A stretch of DNA of 64,000 nucleotides. Source: Parachitinimonas caeni (GTDB taxonomy: Bacteria; Pseudomonadota; Gammaproteobacteria; Burkholderiales; Chitinimonadaceae). Of the stretch, positions 9,144 to 16,988 are shown piece by piece. Each line of letters starts with the position of its first letter. Positions within the stretch are counted from its first letter, which is position 1. The notes under the pieces were generated by a model. The model made no database searches, was not told the origin of the DNA, and saw nothing but the letters and a program-made list of their open reading frames with translations. The position numbers were made by a program, and so were the translations under genes. The stretch is from assembly GCF_030129945.1 (NCBI RefSeq), contig NZ_JARRAF010000025.1:1-64000 (forward strand). Reading direction: 5' to 3'.

Positions 9144-11996
9144 CGGGGAAATTGTTAATGGTGCCGCTGCCGGCGAAAGGTTATGTGATCGCTTTAACTC
9201 GGAAGCGTCCACGCTCCCCGCAACATGCTGTGAACCTGTGGCCTCATCCGCCATGCAGGAAAGGTAATCATTGGCCAACCGAACCTGCCTGATGGTCTTG
9301 ACCTCCTTACCCCCTTGACTCCAGCTGAAGTCCAGATAGCCCTCATAGCCGCCATACACGGTCTTCTTCTCAAGATGCGCCGTAACGGTCGAGGTCATTT
9401 TCCAGTCGGCGTAATGGCGCTCCCATTGGTTGATGCCTGCATCGGCCACATAGGGCAAGGCCGGCTCCTGCCTGAATTCGGTATCGATAAAGTCATTCCC
9501 GTCTCCCCCTTCGACCTTCTTGACGCCCCAGCCAACAAAGACATAGTCATTGCCATCACCCGCATAGATGTTGGGGTTATGCCGACTGGACAACACCACA
9601 TCATTGCCTGCACCAGCATGGATGTCGCCTTCGACAGGCATCTCCGGGTTACCTGTTGGCCGACCACCAAAGAAAAAATTATTCGTCCCCGGCCCCTGTG
9701 TATCGGTCGGCTTCGGTTGGCCGCCCAGGGTGATGCTCAGGTCGCCGCTCTTGAAGTTCTGAATAATCAAGGTCTGCTGGGTCTTGGTGTCGGTTACCAG
9801 CAAATCTCCCACACCGCTGCTGTCGGGTGTCCACAGGTATCGAACGCCGGGCTGGCTGGCGCTCTCGTAGAGGCCCGCACTGGTCTTGACCTCGCCGCCC
9901 AGCAGTGTATTGCCCGCAAACGTCACCATGCCCTGGCCGTCGCTATCGACGATCACATCGTTGCCTTCGCCGGCGGCAATGCGGTAGCTGTCTTGGCCGG
10001 CGCCACCTTCGAGCCAGTCGTTGCCACTGCCGCCATCGAGGTTGTCGTCGCCGCCGGCGCCGTAGAGGGCGTCGTTGTCTTTGCCGCCGTCGAGCATATC
10101 GTTGCCGCTGCCGCCAAACAGGGTGTCGCGCGCGTCGCCGCCGTAGAGCTGGTCGTTGCCGGCGCCGCCTTCGATATTGTCGGTGCCGCCGTCGCCGTGC
10201 AGGGTGTCGTTGCCGCCGCCGCCATACAGCCGGTCGCTTTCGCTGCCGCCACGAATGCCTTCATCGCTGGCATTGCCGAATATCACTTGATGGTCGGTCA
10301 GGCTCAGCCCCTTGCCATCGATCTGCAGGGTGAGCGCGGCACCGCCGTTGTGGGTGGTGTGGCGGTCGGTGAAGTCCCAGTTGCCGACCACGGCATCGGT
10401 CTTGAGGGTGCGGTTGTGATAGATGCCCCGCCGCTCGAACTCGCGCTTCCAGGTCAGCATCGCTGCCCGGTCGAGCAGATAGCGCTCGGTCATCTCGCCA
10501 CGGCCCGTGGCCGGGTCGTACAGATCGAGCGAGCCATCGGTGTTGTACTTGTCGTAGCCGATGTCAGTGACCGCAAACGCATTCAGCTCACGCAGCGCAT
10601 AGCGCCACGCGATATCGGTCTTGGCACGCGCCACGATCTCTTCCCGCGTCAATCCCGCTGACAGGGTGAACTTGCCCCCATTCAGATCGGGCACCGGGGT
10701 GCTTTTGAGGGTGGCGTTGCCGCCAAACATCAAGCTTTCCAGCCGGTCAAGCAGGTCGATCTGGTAGTTGCTGTCGTTGTCTCGCAGTAGTTTGCCGTCG
10801 CGCAGCTGGCGGTAAAACTCAACCGCCCCTTCTCCGCCAAAGTAGCCGCCCAGCATGCCGCCGATAAACGCGAGGGCAGCCGCTTCAGGCGCAGCAACCA
10901 CGCCCGTCGCAACCGCGCCGGCCGTTGCCGCCAGCGAAAGGGCCTGCCCGACTTCAAACGCCGCAAAGTCTCCCGCAAACCCAATCATCCATTCATATAG
11001 CTTCTCTTTGCGTTTCTCGAAGTCATCGATTGACAACGCCGCTTTGACTTCGCTGCACGCCGATAGCCCGGTAAGCGCTGCCACCACCAGCAGCAACTTG
11101 CTTTTACCGAGCAAGCTGGGGGCCTTGGTTTGCAATGCCGCGCGGTAATCCACACGCAGGCGCTCCGCTTCCTTCATCAGCAGCTCGTAGTCTGCGGCCG
11201 ATAGCGTATTCAGCTCGCTGAAGAGCTTGGACCGTGCAAGGTCATCCACCTTCTGCAAAAAGCCGCTGCTCGCCTCGTAGCGCAGGTAGTCCCGGATGTT
11301 GCCTACCCCTACCTTGGTCAGCTGATATTGCAACTGCGAATGCGCCCGCAAAAAGCGGAACAAGGCTCCGGCGTCGCCACCAGCGTTACCAACATACTTG
11401 TAGAGGCTTAGGAGTTCCTTTTTGTCGATGCCATCAATGGTCTTGATCTTGGGATTCTCTAAAAGCGCTTGAAGTTCGCTTAAGGCAAACACCGAATCAG
11501 GCGCTGCGCCGCCCACCATCACCCGAACATGCTCAGTACCGCTTTCCAAGACAAAGCGTCGGCTGGCGTCATCCCAGATACCGTCGGGATGGCGAACGCC
11601 TTTGGCGTCTTTGCTGCCGTTCATGATGGCGTCGATGGTCTCTTTGACTTTATTTGGAGGTACTTTTGGATCAGCTCTAACGGCATTTTCCAATGCCAAA
11701 ACAAAATCATCACTCTGAATAAATTCCGAGACATCCACAAACTTCCTACTAATGGTTACATATGAGCCAGCCTCCGGCGCTTTTTTTATCATGTCATAAA
11801 CAACTGACTGGCTCTTGGTAATGCCATCCGGCATATAACCGGCGTTCAAAACCATTACAGCCCCTGGCTGAGGATTACTAAATTTCGCGGACATTTGCTT
11901 GGCGAGGCCGCGCAAATACTCTACATCGTAAATCTTTCCCGCTGCATTCCCAGCTTTAAGTTTTTCTAACTCTTCTTTTGCATTAAGATATTGCAC
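9123..11996 (-). CDS. RTX protein with variable N-terminal module, C-terminally truncated
   Basis: 957 residues from a GTG at 11996 (AAGGA about 11 nt upstream). Residues 1-173 form a module also found as the orphan genes at 12510-13019 and 14156-14695. It ends in the shared tract PDGIWDDASRRFVLES and VRVMVGGAAPDSVFAL. Residues about 175-300 are helical. An internal lipobox-like stretch (LTGLSAC) lies near residue 315, and a glycine-zipper hydrophobic region near 345-395 suggests membrane insertion. RTX repeats start near 570, and residues 570-945 match the giant RTX lipase closely. Similarity stops abruptly after HNLSPAA, and only 11-13 unrelated residues follow. The protein therefore lacks most repeats and any C-terminal type I secretion signal, and may be a defective or storage copy. 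The putative partner gene lies 23 bp upstream. Confidence 0.88.
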   Translation of the reverse strand: MQYLNAKEELEKLKAGNAAGKIYDVEYLRGLAKQMSAKFSNPQPGAVMVLNAGYMPDGITKSQSVVYDMIKKAPEAGSYVTISRKFVDVSEFIQSDDFVLALENAVRADPKVPPNKVKETIDAIMNGSKDAKGVRHPDGIWDDASRRFVLESGTEHVRVMVGGAAPDSVFALSELQALLENPKIKTIDGIDKKELLSLYKYVGNAGGDAGALFRFLRAHSQLQYQLTKVGVGNIRDYLRYEASSGFLQKVDDLARSKLFSELNTLSAADYELLMKEAERLRVDYRAALQTKAPSLLGKSKLLLVVAALTGLSACSEVKAALSIDDFEKRKEKLYEWMIGFAGDFAAFEVGQALSLAATAGAVATGVVAAPEAAALAFIGGMLGGYFGGEGAVEFYRQLRDGKLLRDNDSNYQIDLLDRLESLMFGGNATLKSTPVPDLNGGKFTLSAGLTREEIVARAKTDIAWRYALRELNAFAVTDIGYDKYNTDGSLDLYDPATGRGEMTERYLLDRAAMLTWKREFERRGIYHNRTLKTDAVVGNWDFTDRHTTHNGGAALTLQIDGKGLSLTDHQVIFGNASDEGIRGGSESDRLYGGGGNDTLHGDGGTDNIEGGAGNDQLYGGDARDTLFGGSGNDMLDGGKDNDALYGAGGDDNLDGGSGNDWLEGGAGQDSYRIAAGEGNDVIVDSDGQGMVTFAGNTLLGGEVKTSAGLYESASQPGVRYLWTPDSSGVGDLLVTDTKTQQTLIIQNFKSGDLSITLGGQPKPTDTQGPGTNNFFFGGRPTGNPEMPVEGDIHAGAGNDVVLSSRHNPNIYAGDGNDYVFVGWGVKKVEGGDGNDFIDTEFRQEPALPYVADAGINQWERHYADWKMTSTVTAHLEKKTVYGGYEGYLDFSWSQGGKEVKTIRQVRLANDYLSCMADEATGSQHVAGSVDASELKRSHNLSPAAAPLTISPPVCPSL

Positions 11997-12019
11997 AATT
12001 ATCAGTCCTTATAAAATTT

Positions 12020-12430
12020 TTAATTTATTTTAATGTTCATGCCAACAATATTCCAATTCCGCCGAGATTCAACAACAAGCATGGCCTCCTTAAATATTTC
12101 TATAAAACCTTCCAAATCAATCTTGCTATCGCCAATCACCTCAAATCTCTCGATTTCGTATTCGTGAGAATATCCCTCTTTTTCTTCTACCCATTCATAT
12201 CCTCTATAACCTTCTATGTGAATTAAGTTGCCATCAACACATAGCAAGCACTCTCCAGGAGAACGCTCTCGATTCATTTGAACCGAAAGAACAAATAAAA
12301 AACAATTTCTCTCCTTATCTACCCAGCACGGAGGAGGGTAATTTCTGCCATTTAATTCAATCGCCTTGCTATATTCAATTCCACCCTTTGCAGGCTCATC
12401 ATCCCAATTATTAACTTCAACAAAGCCCAT
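12020..12430 (-). CDS. Partner (putative immunity) protein of the truncated RTX protein
   Basis: 136 residues, ATG at 12430 with GGAGG 9 nt upstream. It is acidic and soluble with no signal peptide. It belongs to a local paralogous family of about 137 residues that shares the core motif NRERxPGExLLxxxG (here residues about 59-73), an aromatic patch before it, and a C-terminal helix ending in a VESRR-like sequence. I know no named family with certainty. It ends 23 bp before the RTX gene, and the same spacing pattern is seen for the other pairs in the array. Much lower GC than the RTX bodies suggests transfer. Immunity is inferred from position and diversity; a chaperone for the N-terminal module (like Eag proteins of type VI effectors) is the main alternative. 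Confidence 0.8.
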   Translation of the reverse strand: MGFVEVNNWDDEPAKGGIEYSKAIELNGRNYPPPCWVDKERNCFLFVLSVQMNRERSPGECLLCVDGNLIHIEGYRGYEWVEEKEGYSHEYEIERFEVIGDSKIDLEGFIEIFKEAMLVVESRRNWNIVGMNIKIN

Positions 12431-12443
12431 AAATCTTTCCTCC

Positions 12444-12470
12444 GAAAATTAAACAACAAACAAAAGCACA
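12444..12470. repeat. Conserved cassette-boundary sequence, copy A
   Basis: GAAAATTAAACAACAAAC followed by AAAAGCACA here is nearly identical to 15136-15161 and related to the sequence at about 14090-14112. All three sit just upstream of a partner gene (minus strand), covering the ribosome-binding region and the preceding spacer. This fits a cassette boundary. Confidence 0.65.
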
Positions 12471-12509
12471 CTCTTTCAAACGTTGAATGCATTTTTCTTT
12501 ATCGCCTAT

Positions 12510-13019
12510 TTAGCTCAACACAAACACCGAATCAGGCGCTGCGCCACCCACCATCACCCGCACATGCTCGGTGGCGCTTTCGAGCACGAACCGCCGGCTG
12601 GCGTCGTCCCAGATGCCGTCGGGAAGGCGGACGCCTTTGGCGTCTTTGCTGCCGTTCATGATTTCGTAGATTTTGGCGTCTACCTTATCTATCGGGGTTG
12701 TAGCGCTTACGGCTTTTTCCAATGCCACTACAAACTCATCACTCTGTATAAATCCTGAAACATCTACGAGTTTCGCATTTATGGTAACAATTGAGTGATA
12801 AGAGCCTTTATTAATTATATCAAATACAACTTTTTCACTTTTTGTCACCTTATCTGGCATAAGCCCAGAATTCAGGAACATTACAGCATTCTCTGCCGGG
12901 CTATCAAATTTAGCAGAAACTTTACCGGCCAACTCTCGCAATTGACTTACCGTTAGAGGCGCCCCCTCACTTTCAGCCAATTTAATTAAATCTATAGCCT
13001 CTTTCTTACTGATACCCAT
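12510..13019 (-). CDS. Orphan N-terminal RTX module (stored cassette)
   Basis: 169 residues, ATG at 13019 with AAGGA upstream. It aligns end to end with residues 1-173 of the truncated RTX protein: a variable, AT-rich first part (with LRELAGKVSAKF and VMFLNSGLMPD conserved), then the GC-rich common tract PDGIWDDASRRFVLES and VRVMVGGAAPDSVF, and a stop immediately after VFVLS. No RTX repeats follow. It pairs with the partner gene 13034-13450 located 14 bp upstream. I infer a silent cassette that could be joined to an RTX body by recombination in the common tract. It may instead be expressed as a small protein. Confidence 0.8.
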   Translation of the reverse strand: MGISKKEAIDLIKLAESEGAPLTVSQLRELAGKVSAKFDSPAENAVMFLNSGLMPDKVTKSEKVVFDIINKGSYHSIVTINAKLVDVSGFIQSDEFVVALEKAVSATTPIDKVDAKIYEIMNGSKDAKGVRLPDGIWDDASRRFVLESATEHVRVMVGGAAPDSVFVLS

Positions 13020-13033
13020 ATTACTAGATTCCT

Positions 13034-13450
13034 TTAAGCAATTTCAGAGATGTCTAATTTAATCTCGGCCGCTGCCATTGGGCGACGACTTTCCACACCT
13101 TTAAATGCCTCCAGCAATATTGAAAAACAGGTATCTCTATCAAACTCACCTTCAGCCAACCAATCCACACTACATATAAGATAATCAACCACCCGACCAA
13201 CACCATCTTGCCATTTCGCAAATCGATAGGCCCGAATGCTGACTCCTTGCCCCTTTATAAATAGCAAATACTCTCCAGGCGGACGCTCATAGTTCCCCTC
13301 TTCCGAGAAATGAAAGAAAATTACATCATTAGTAAAATCCGCCCAGCAACTTGTTAAATAATCACACTCCGCCACTCTCTGAGCCTGCTTATATTCTTCT
13401 CTACTCTCAATTTCATGCCTGGCATCATCTTTTATGTAAACAAAATTCAC
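13034..13450 (-). CDS. Partner (putative immunity) protein of the orphan module at 12510-13019
   Basis: 138 residues from a GTG at 13450, chosen because GGAGG lies just upstream and because it aligns with the MSF/MGF starts of the paralogues; a GTG at 13462 is an in-frame alternative. It carries the family motif NYERPPGEYLLFIKG at about residues 61-75 and the C-terminal VESRR. It is soluble, AT-rich, and lies 14 bp from the following module gene. Same family as 12020-12430, 13660-14073, 14712-15122 and two domains of 15304-16839. Confidence 0.78.
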   Translation of the reverse strand: MNFVYIKDDARHEIESREEYKQAQRVAECDYLTSCWADFTNDVIFFHFSEEGNYERPPGEYLLFIKGQGVSIRAYRFAKWQDGVGRVVDYLICSVDWLAEGEFDRDTCFSILLEAFKGVESRRPMAAAEIKLDISEIA

Positions 13451-13481
13451 ACACACCTCCACATTTAAATTAAAGAAAAGG

Positions 13482-13505
13482 CAGGCAGATTAAAAAGCGA
13501 ACCTG
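13482..13505. repeat. Shared 24-bp module-tail repeat, copy 1
   Basis: CAGGCAGATTAAAAAGCGAA plus CCTG occurs here and, identically, at 15160-15183. On the minus strand both copies would encode the end RFAF followed by a stop. This points to two cassettes that once had the same 3' end. Confidence 0.8.
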
Positions 13506-13660
13506 ACTAGACTCATCTTAACTTCGGCCTCACATCCAATCCTGACCGCCAAGTTCGCTCGTAAATCATCAACGCCAAATACAGACCCATCTCTCTTAGC
13601 TTTAGACAAGACGCCAAGAACCTTATCCACATTTTCATAATTCATTTCTGACACTCGCAT
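13490..13660 (-). CDS. Small ORF, probable remnant of an orphan RTX module
   Basis: 56 residues beginning MRVSEMNYENVDKVL and ending SLVRFAF. The ATG overlaps the TGA of the preceding partner gene (TGATG), so translational coupling is likely. The pattern of a short helix, a glycine, then a D-LR-L-like helix resembles the first 45 residues of the other N-terminal modules, but the protein stops before the conserved tract. It occupies exactly the slot where a module should follow a partner gene. I read it as a decayed or replaced module; a true small protein is possible. Confidence 0.5.
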   Translation of the reverse strand: MRVSEMNYENVDKVLGVLSKAKRDGSVFGVDDLRANLAVRIGCEAEVKMSLVRFAF

Positions 13661-14073
13661 CACTCAATTAATTCAATCTCAATAGCAACAGGTTTATTTG
13701 TTCGACTGGACTCTATAAGGAAAAAAACTTCGCGCAATATAGTGAGTAATACTTCCATGTCCAACAATTCATCAATAAATTTTATTGCCTTAATGGCGTA
13801 ATTAATTTTATATCCACCACCAGCAAGAACTCCCATTTCATTATACGCTTTAACCTGAACAGCCCTGCCATTTACAAAAAGCAAGTAATCACCAGGCGGC
13901 CGCTCTCTCTCCGACTCTTCCCCCAAATGAAAAAATATATAATTTCTATCTTTGTCAACATAATAGGTCATCAAAAAACTTTCAGCGCCCTGCGCAACCT
14001 CCAACGCTCGCCTATACTCTACAGAGTCTCTAATAGACTCATTTTCATCTCTATATGCGTAAACAAAACTCAT
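13660..14073 (-). CDS. Partner-family (putative immunity) protein
   Basis: 137 residues, ATG at 14073 with GAAGGAG upstream. It contains the family signature ERERPPGDYLLFVNG at about residues 57-71, preceded by the YYVDKDRNYIFFHLG beta segment. It is followed by the 56-codon ORF at 13490-13660, which overlaps its stop, rather than by a full module. Soluble, no signal peptide, low GC. Function unknown; immunity is inferred from the family context. Confidence 0.78.
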   Translation of the reverse strand: MSFVYAYRDENESIRDSVEYRRALEVAQGAESFLMTYYVDKDRNYIFFHLGEESERERPPGDYLLFVNGRAVQVKAYNEMGVLAGGGYKINYAIKAIKFIDELLDMEVLLTILREVFFLIESSRTNKPVAIEIELIE

Positions 14074-14155
14074 CCCTCAACTCCTTCAGCTAAAATAAGA
14101 AACAAACAAATACACGTTCATCCAAGAATTAAATGTGTATTCCTTTATTGCCTAT

Positions 14156-14695
14156 TTATCTCAGCGCAAACACCGAATCAGGCGCTGCGCCGCCCACCAT
14201 CACCCGCACATACTTGGAGGCGCTTTCCAGCACGAAGCGCCGGCTGGCGTCGTCCCAGATGCCGTCGGGTTGCCGAATCTTGACACGCTTGCCATCCACA
14301 ACGGCATCAACTTCAGTGCCGTCCATGATGGCTTCAATAATTCCGTTAACCAAATGAGGAGTATCTTTGTTCTCCTTAATTACCGCAGCTCTAAGTGCCA
14401 ACTTGAAAGCATCACTTTGAAGAAATTTTGACACATCAACACGTTCTCTGTTTATGGTAACAATTGACCCATATTTATTACCACTAACCAAGTCATTTAT
14501 AAGATTCTTAGTGTCTGTAATCCCATCCGGCATCATCCCAGAGTTCAGAACCATAACCGCATCTTTGCTTGGGTTTGAATACTTAGCTGACATTTGCTTG
14601 GCCAAGCCAATCAAATACTCTTTCGAGTGAACTATACCTGCTCTATTTTGAGAATCAAGCAAATCTATATACGAATCAACGTGTAAATATTTCAT
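14156..14695 (-). CDS. Orphan N-terminal RTX module (stored cassette)
   Basis: 179 residues from an ATG at 14695, 16 bp after the partner gene 14712-15122. It aligns with residues 1-173 of the truncated RTX protein (GLAKQMSAKYSNP, VMVLNSGMMPDGIT, PDGIWDDASRRFVLES, VRVMVGGAAPDSVFAL) and stops at once after that, like the other orphan. The last roughly 120 bases are much richer in GC than the first 400 and nearly identical to the other two copies. This supports repeated gene conversion or recombination at that tract. Confidence 0.8.
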   Translation of the reverse strand: MKYLHVDSYIDLLDSQNRAGIVHSKEYLIGLAKQMSAKYSNPSKDAVMVLNSGMMPDGITDTKNLINDLVSGNKYGSIVTINRERVDVSKFLQSDAFKLALRAAVIKENKDTPHLVNGIIEAIMDGTEVDAVVDGKRVKIRQPDGIWDDASRRFVLESASKYVRVMVGGAAPDSVFALR

Positions 14696-14711
14696 GAGCG
14701 GTCATTTTCTC

Positions 14712-15122
14712 TTAGGAAAATTTAACAAAAACATCTAATATCGGACAATTTGCCACACTAGACTCAGAAAGCCTCCAGACCTCAGTAACCATTTCGATGA
14801 TCATATCTTGGTCAAAATCAAAACCATCAGAAAAGCTGATGTTTTCAATTAGTAACTCACTAACAAACCCACCCGCATCACTCCAGAAAAAATTATCGTA
14901 TGCGCGAATGGTGATGCAATTTTCACCAATAAATAGAAAATACTCTCCAGGCAAACGTTCACGATTACTTTCACGTCCGATTACGAAAAAATACAGATCA
15001 CGCTCCAGATCAACCCAGCCACCAGACAAAGAATTCCACCCAGTCAATTCCAATGAATGCTGATATTGACGTGTCTGCGCCAGCCATTCATTTTTCGATC
15101 TTAAAATGTAAGAAAAACTCAT
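14712..15122 (-). CDS. Partner (putative immunity) protein of the orphan module at 14156-14695
   Basis: 136 residues, ATG at 15122 with GCGAGGAA upstream. The family signature NRERLPGEYFLFIGE lies at about residues 51-65, after GGWVDLERDLYFFVIG. The N-terminus MSFSYILRS resembles the MSFVYAYRD and MNFVYIKDD starts of its paralogues. Sequence identity between paralogues is low apart from the motif, as expected if each matches its own module. Cytoplasmic by prediction. Confidence 0.78.
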   Translation of the reverse strand: MSFSYILRSKNEWLAQTRQYQHSLELTGWNSLSGGWVDLERDLYFFVIGRESNRERLPGEYFLFIGENCITIRAYDNFFWSDAGGFVSELLIENISFSDGFDFDQDMIIEMVTEVWRLSESSVANCPILDVFVKFS

Positions 15123-15159
15123 AAATTCCTCGCTGGAAAATAAACAACAAACAAAAGCA

Positions 15160-15183
15160 CAGGCAGATTAAAAAGCGAACCTG
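15160..15183. repeat. Shared 24-bp module-tail repeat, copy 2
   Basis: Identical to 13482-13505. Here no module ORF precedes it. The 180-base gap between the 511-residue gene and the next partner gene seems to hold only the tail of a lost module (RFAF-stop in the minus strand) followed by the conserved cassette boundary at 15136-15161. Confidence 0.75.
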
Positions 15184-15303
15184 TCCAAATTTTTCGTGCA
15201 GCAGGGTCAAGCCTTGCTATTTGCACTCCAAGGTTTTTTAGGAAGTGCAAAATACAAGACCTAACCCCAATGATCCTATGGGGCTAGCAACCGATTCAGT
15301 GTA

Positions 15304-16839
15304 CTAATTATTCTCTACTCCAAATTTTACATTCACACCCAAAACAACCCAATCCGACTTGGCTTCAGCAGCCAATAAGGCATCTTTGAGAATTGGCAAA
15401 AAGAACTGCTGATCAATTTCACCTGTACCCAAATTCTCAACACCCTCAATTAGGTATTCATGTTTATAGCCTTGCTTGTCTTCTATCCATTCATAGCTCC
15501 ATCGGATTTTTATATGAAGCAGCCGCCCATCAATACACAATAAACACTCGCCAGGCCGTCCCCGTTTATTTGTCTGAACTGAAAACAGAAATAGGAAATA
15601 TTTATTCCTTCTATCTATCCAACTCTGCATCGGATAGCCTTCATTCTCTCGGGCAAATACTGTCCGACGCTCCTGATCATTTTTGTGCAACACAAACGCT
15701 GTTTGATATTCAGGCGCGTCTTTTATAGCCTCCTCGTCCCAGTTATCAATTTCAACAAAAAAGGACTGCGAGAATGATCCTGCCAAAATGCCCTGACCAT
15801 AAGATTTATGCGCCATATTTATCTGGCTTACTTTATTTCGACTTCGATGCTTGGCTGCGTACAATTGCATTGCATCGCATATATCATCATCTCGACAATG
15901 CAAGTCAATATTTGCATCCCAAATTCTGGCCCAGATATCGAATACATAAATACCTTCTATTTTTACCTTTTCAGGATCCCGGTCTATAAATGGTTCAGAC
16001 TGCAAAAATCCGGTATGACCACGTACATTGATTCTCGTAGAAAACAGCTCCCTGCTAAATGAAATAGTCGCCGACTCAATCAGCCTTGGTCGTTTACCAC
16101 CTTCTATAGCATAATAACCACTAACCTCGGTAATTCTGCCAAATTCTTTATCAGCCCTATTTAAAGTAATTTCAAAAAAATCCTTATCTTCTGCCTGCAA
16201 AATTTCTTGAATCAGCACTTCCTTTGAAATGCAGACTTCTGTATGTGGACCTGACTCAAACTCTTCGTTTGGCATTGAGAGTGCATCTTTATAAAATTTT
16301 GGGAACAGCTCCACCCACTGTATTTCACCATTTATTTTCACCTCTGATTGAGTACGTGGATTTCGCTCGCAAAGCTCCGCCTCATATTCGCCATCCCCAG
16401 GAAAATAGCCAAAGTCATAGATTTTATTCGACCTATCTTCAAATTTAATATGGAGATGGGCAGGGTTTAATGAACGTGACTTCTCTATACAGCGCAATGC
16501 ACAGGACAAGGCTTCCTGATAGGCTTGCAAGTCTGAAACCAGGCCATCGGGAAACTCAATGGGTTCAATCAGGTAATCTACCGTTGCGCCTTCTGTTTCA
16601 TCCCAGCTTACAATCCGGTAAAAACCGGAGTGTGAAATATTTCCCTCATATAAAAATGTAAATTTGGCGGGATCGCGCTCAAAATTTGATTTCACCCAGT
16701 AGGCTATTAATAAGCAGTTGTGCTGCTCATTAAACCAGCAATAAAAATCTGCAAAGTAAAATAACTCTACCAACCGCTGGTAAGCGGGCTCCTGCGCAAA
16801 GGGCATATCTGCGCTCATTCTAATTTCTTTGAATTCCAT
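15304..16839 (-). CDS. Large partner-family protein with two diverged domains
   Basis: 511 residues. Residues about 1-135 resemble the partner family in length and layout, with a degenerate motif (NFERDPAKFTFLYEG). Residues about 375-511 are a clear family copy, starting FFVEIDNWDEE like MGFVEVNNWDDE of 12020-12430, with NKRGRPGECLLCIDG and a matching GYKHEYLIE segment. The middle (about 140-370) is a different acidic domain that I do not recognise. It is the first gene of the minus-strand array and may be a fusion that arose by cassette recombination. Function unknown; by context it could be an immunity protein against more than one module. Confidence 0.75.
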   Translation of the reverse strand: MEFKEIRMSADMPFAQEPAYQRLVELFYFADFYCWFNEQHNCLLIAYWVKSNFERDPAKFTFLYEGNISHSGFYRIVSWDETEGATVDYLIEPIEFPDGLVSDLQAYQEALSCALRCIEKSRSLNPAHLHIKFEDRSNKIYDFGYFPGDGEYEAELCERNPRTQSEVKINGEIQWVELFPKFYKDALSMPNEEFESGPHTEVCISKEVLIQEILQAEDKDFFEITLNRADKEFGRITEVSGYYAIEGGKRPRLIESATISFSRELFSTRINVRGHTGFLQSEPFIDRDPEKVKIEGIYVFDIWARIWDANIDLHCRDDDICDAMQLYAAKHRSRNKVSQINMAHKSYGQGILAGSFSQSFFVEIDNWDEEAIKDAPEYQTAFVLHKNDQERRTVFARENEGYPMQSWIDRRNKYFLFLFSVQTNKRGRPGECLLCIDGRLLHIKIRWSYEWIEDKQGYKHEYLIEGVENLGTGEIDQQFFLPILKDALLAAEAKSDWVVLGVNVKFGVENN

Positions 16840-16988
16840 TGTTCACCACGCAATCAACAGCTAATAGAATCACCACCAAGACAGCAACCCCGGCAGGCTG
16901 CCAGTATTTTTTTATTAAGTAGATATCCCGCCAATTCCATCATCAGCAGCAGCCCGATAAAGGTCGCTCTTGCGTAAATCAGGGTGTT

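Noticed and set aside
9315-10661. 448-codon plus-strand ORF opposite the second RTX gene
   Set aside because: Antisense shadow of RTX repeats; its sequence has only Val/Ala/Ile periodicity and no domain.
12510-14695. Idea that the orphan modules are frame-shifted 5' ends of broken RTX genes
   Set aside because: No RTX repeat remnants follow either module in any frame; a partner gene begins within about 80 bp. Stored modules explain the layout better.
12020-15122. Partner proteins as DUF1795/Eag-type chaperones
   Set aside because: Size and upstream position fit, but the sequences do not resemble the Eag proteins I know; kept only as an alternative role.
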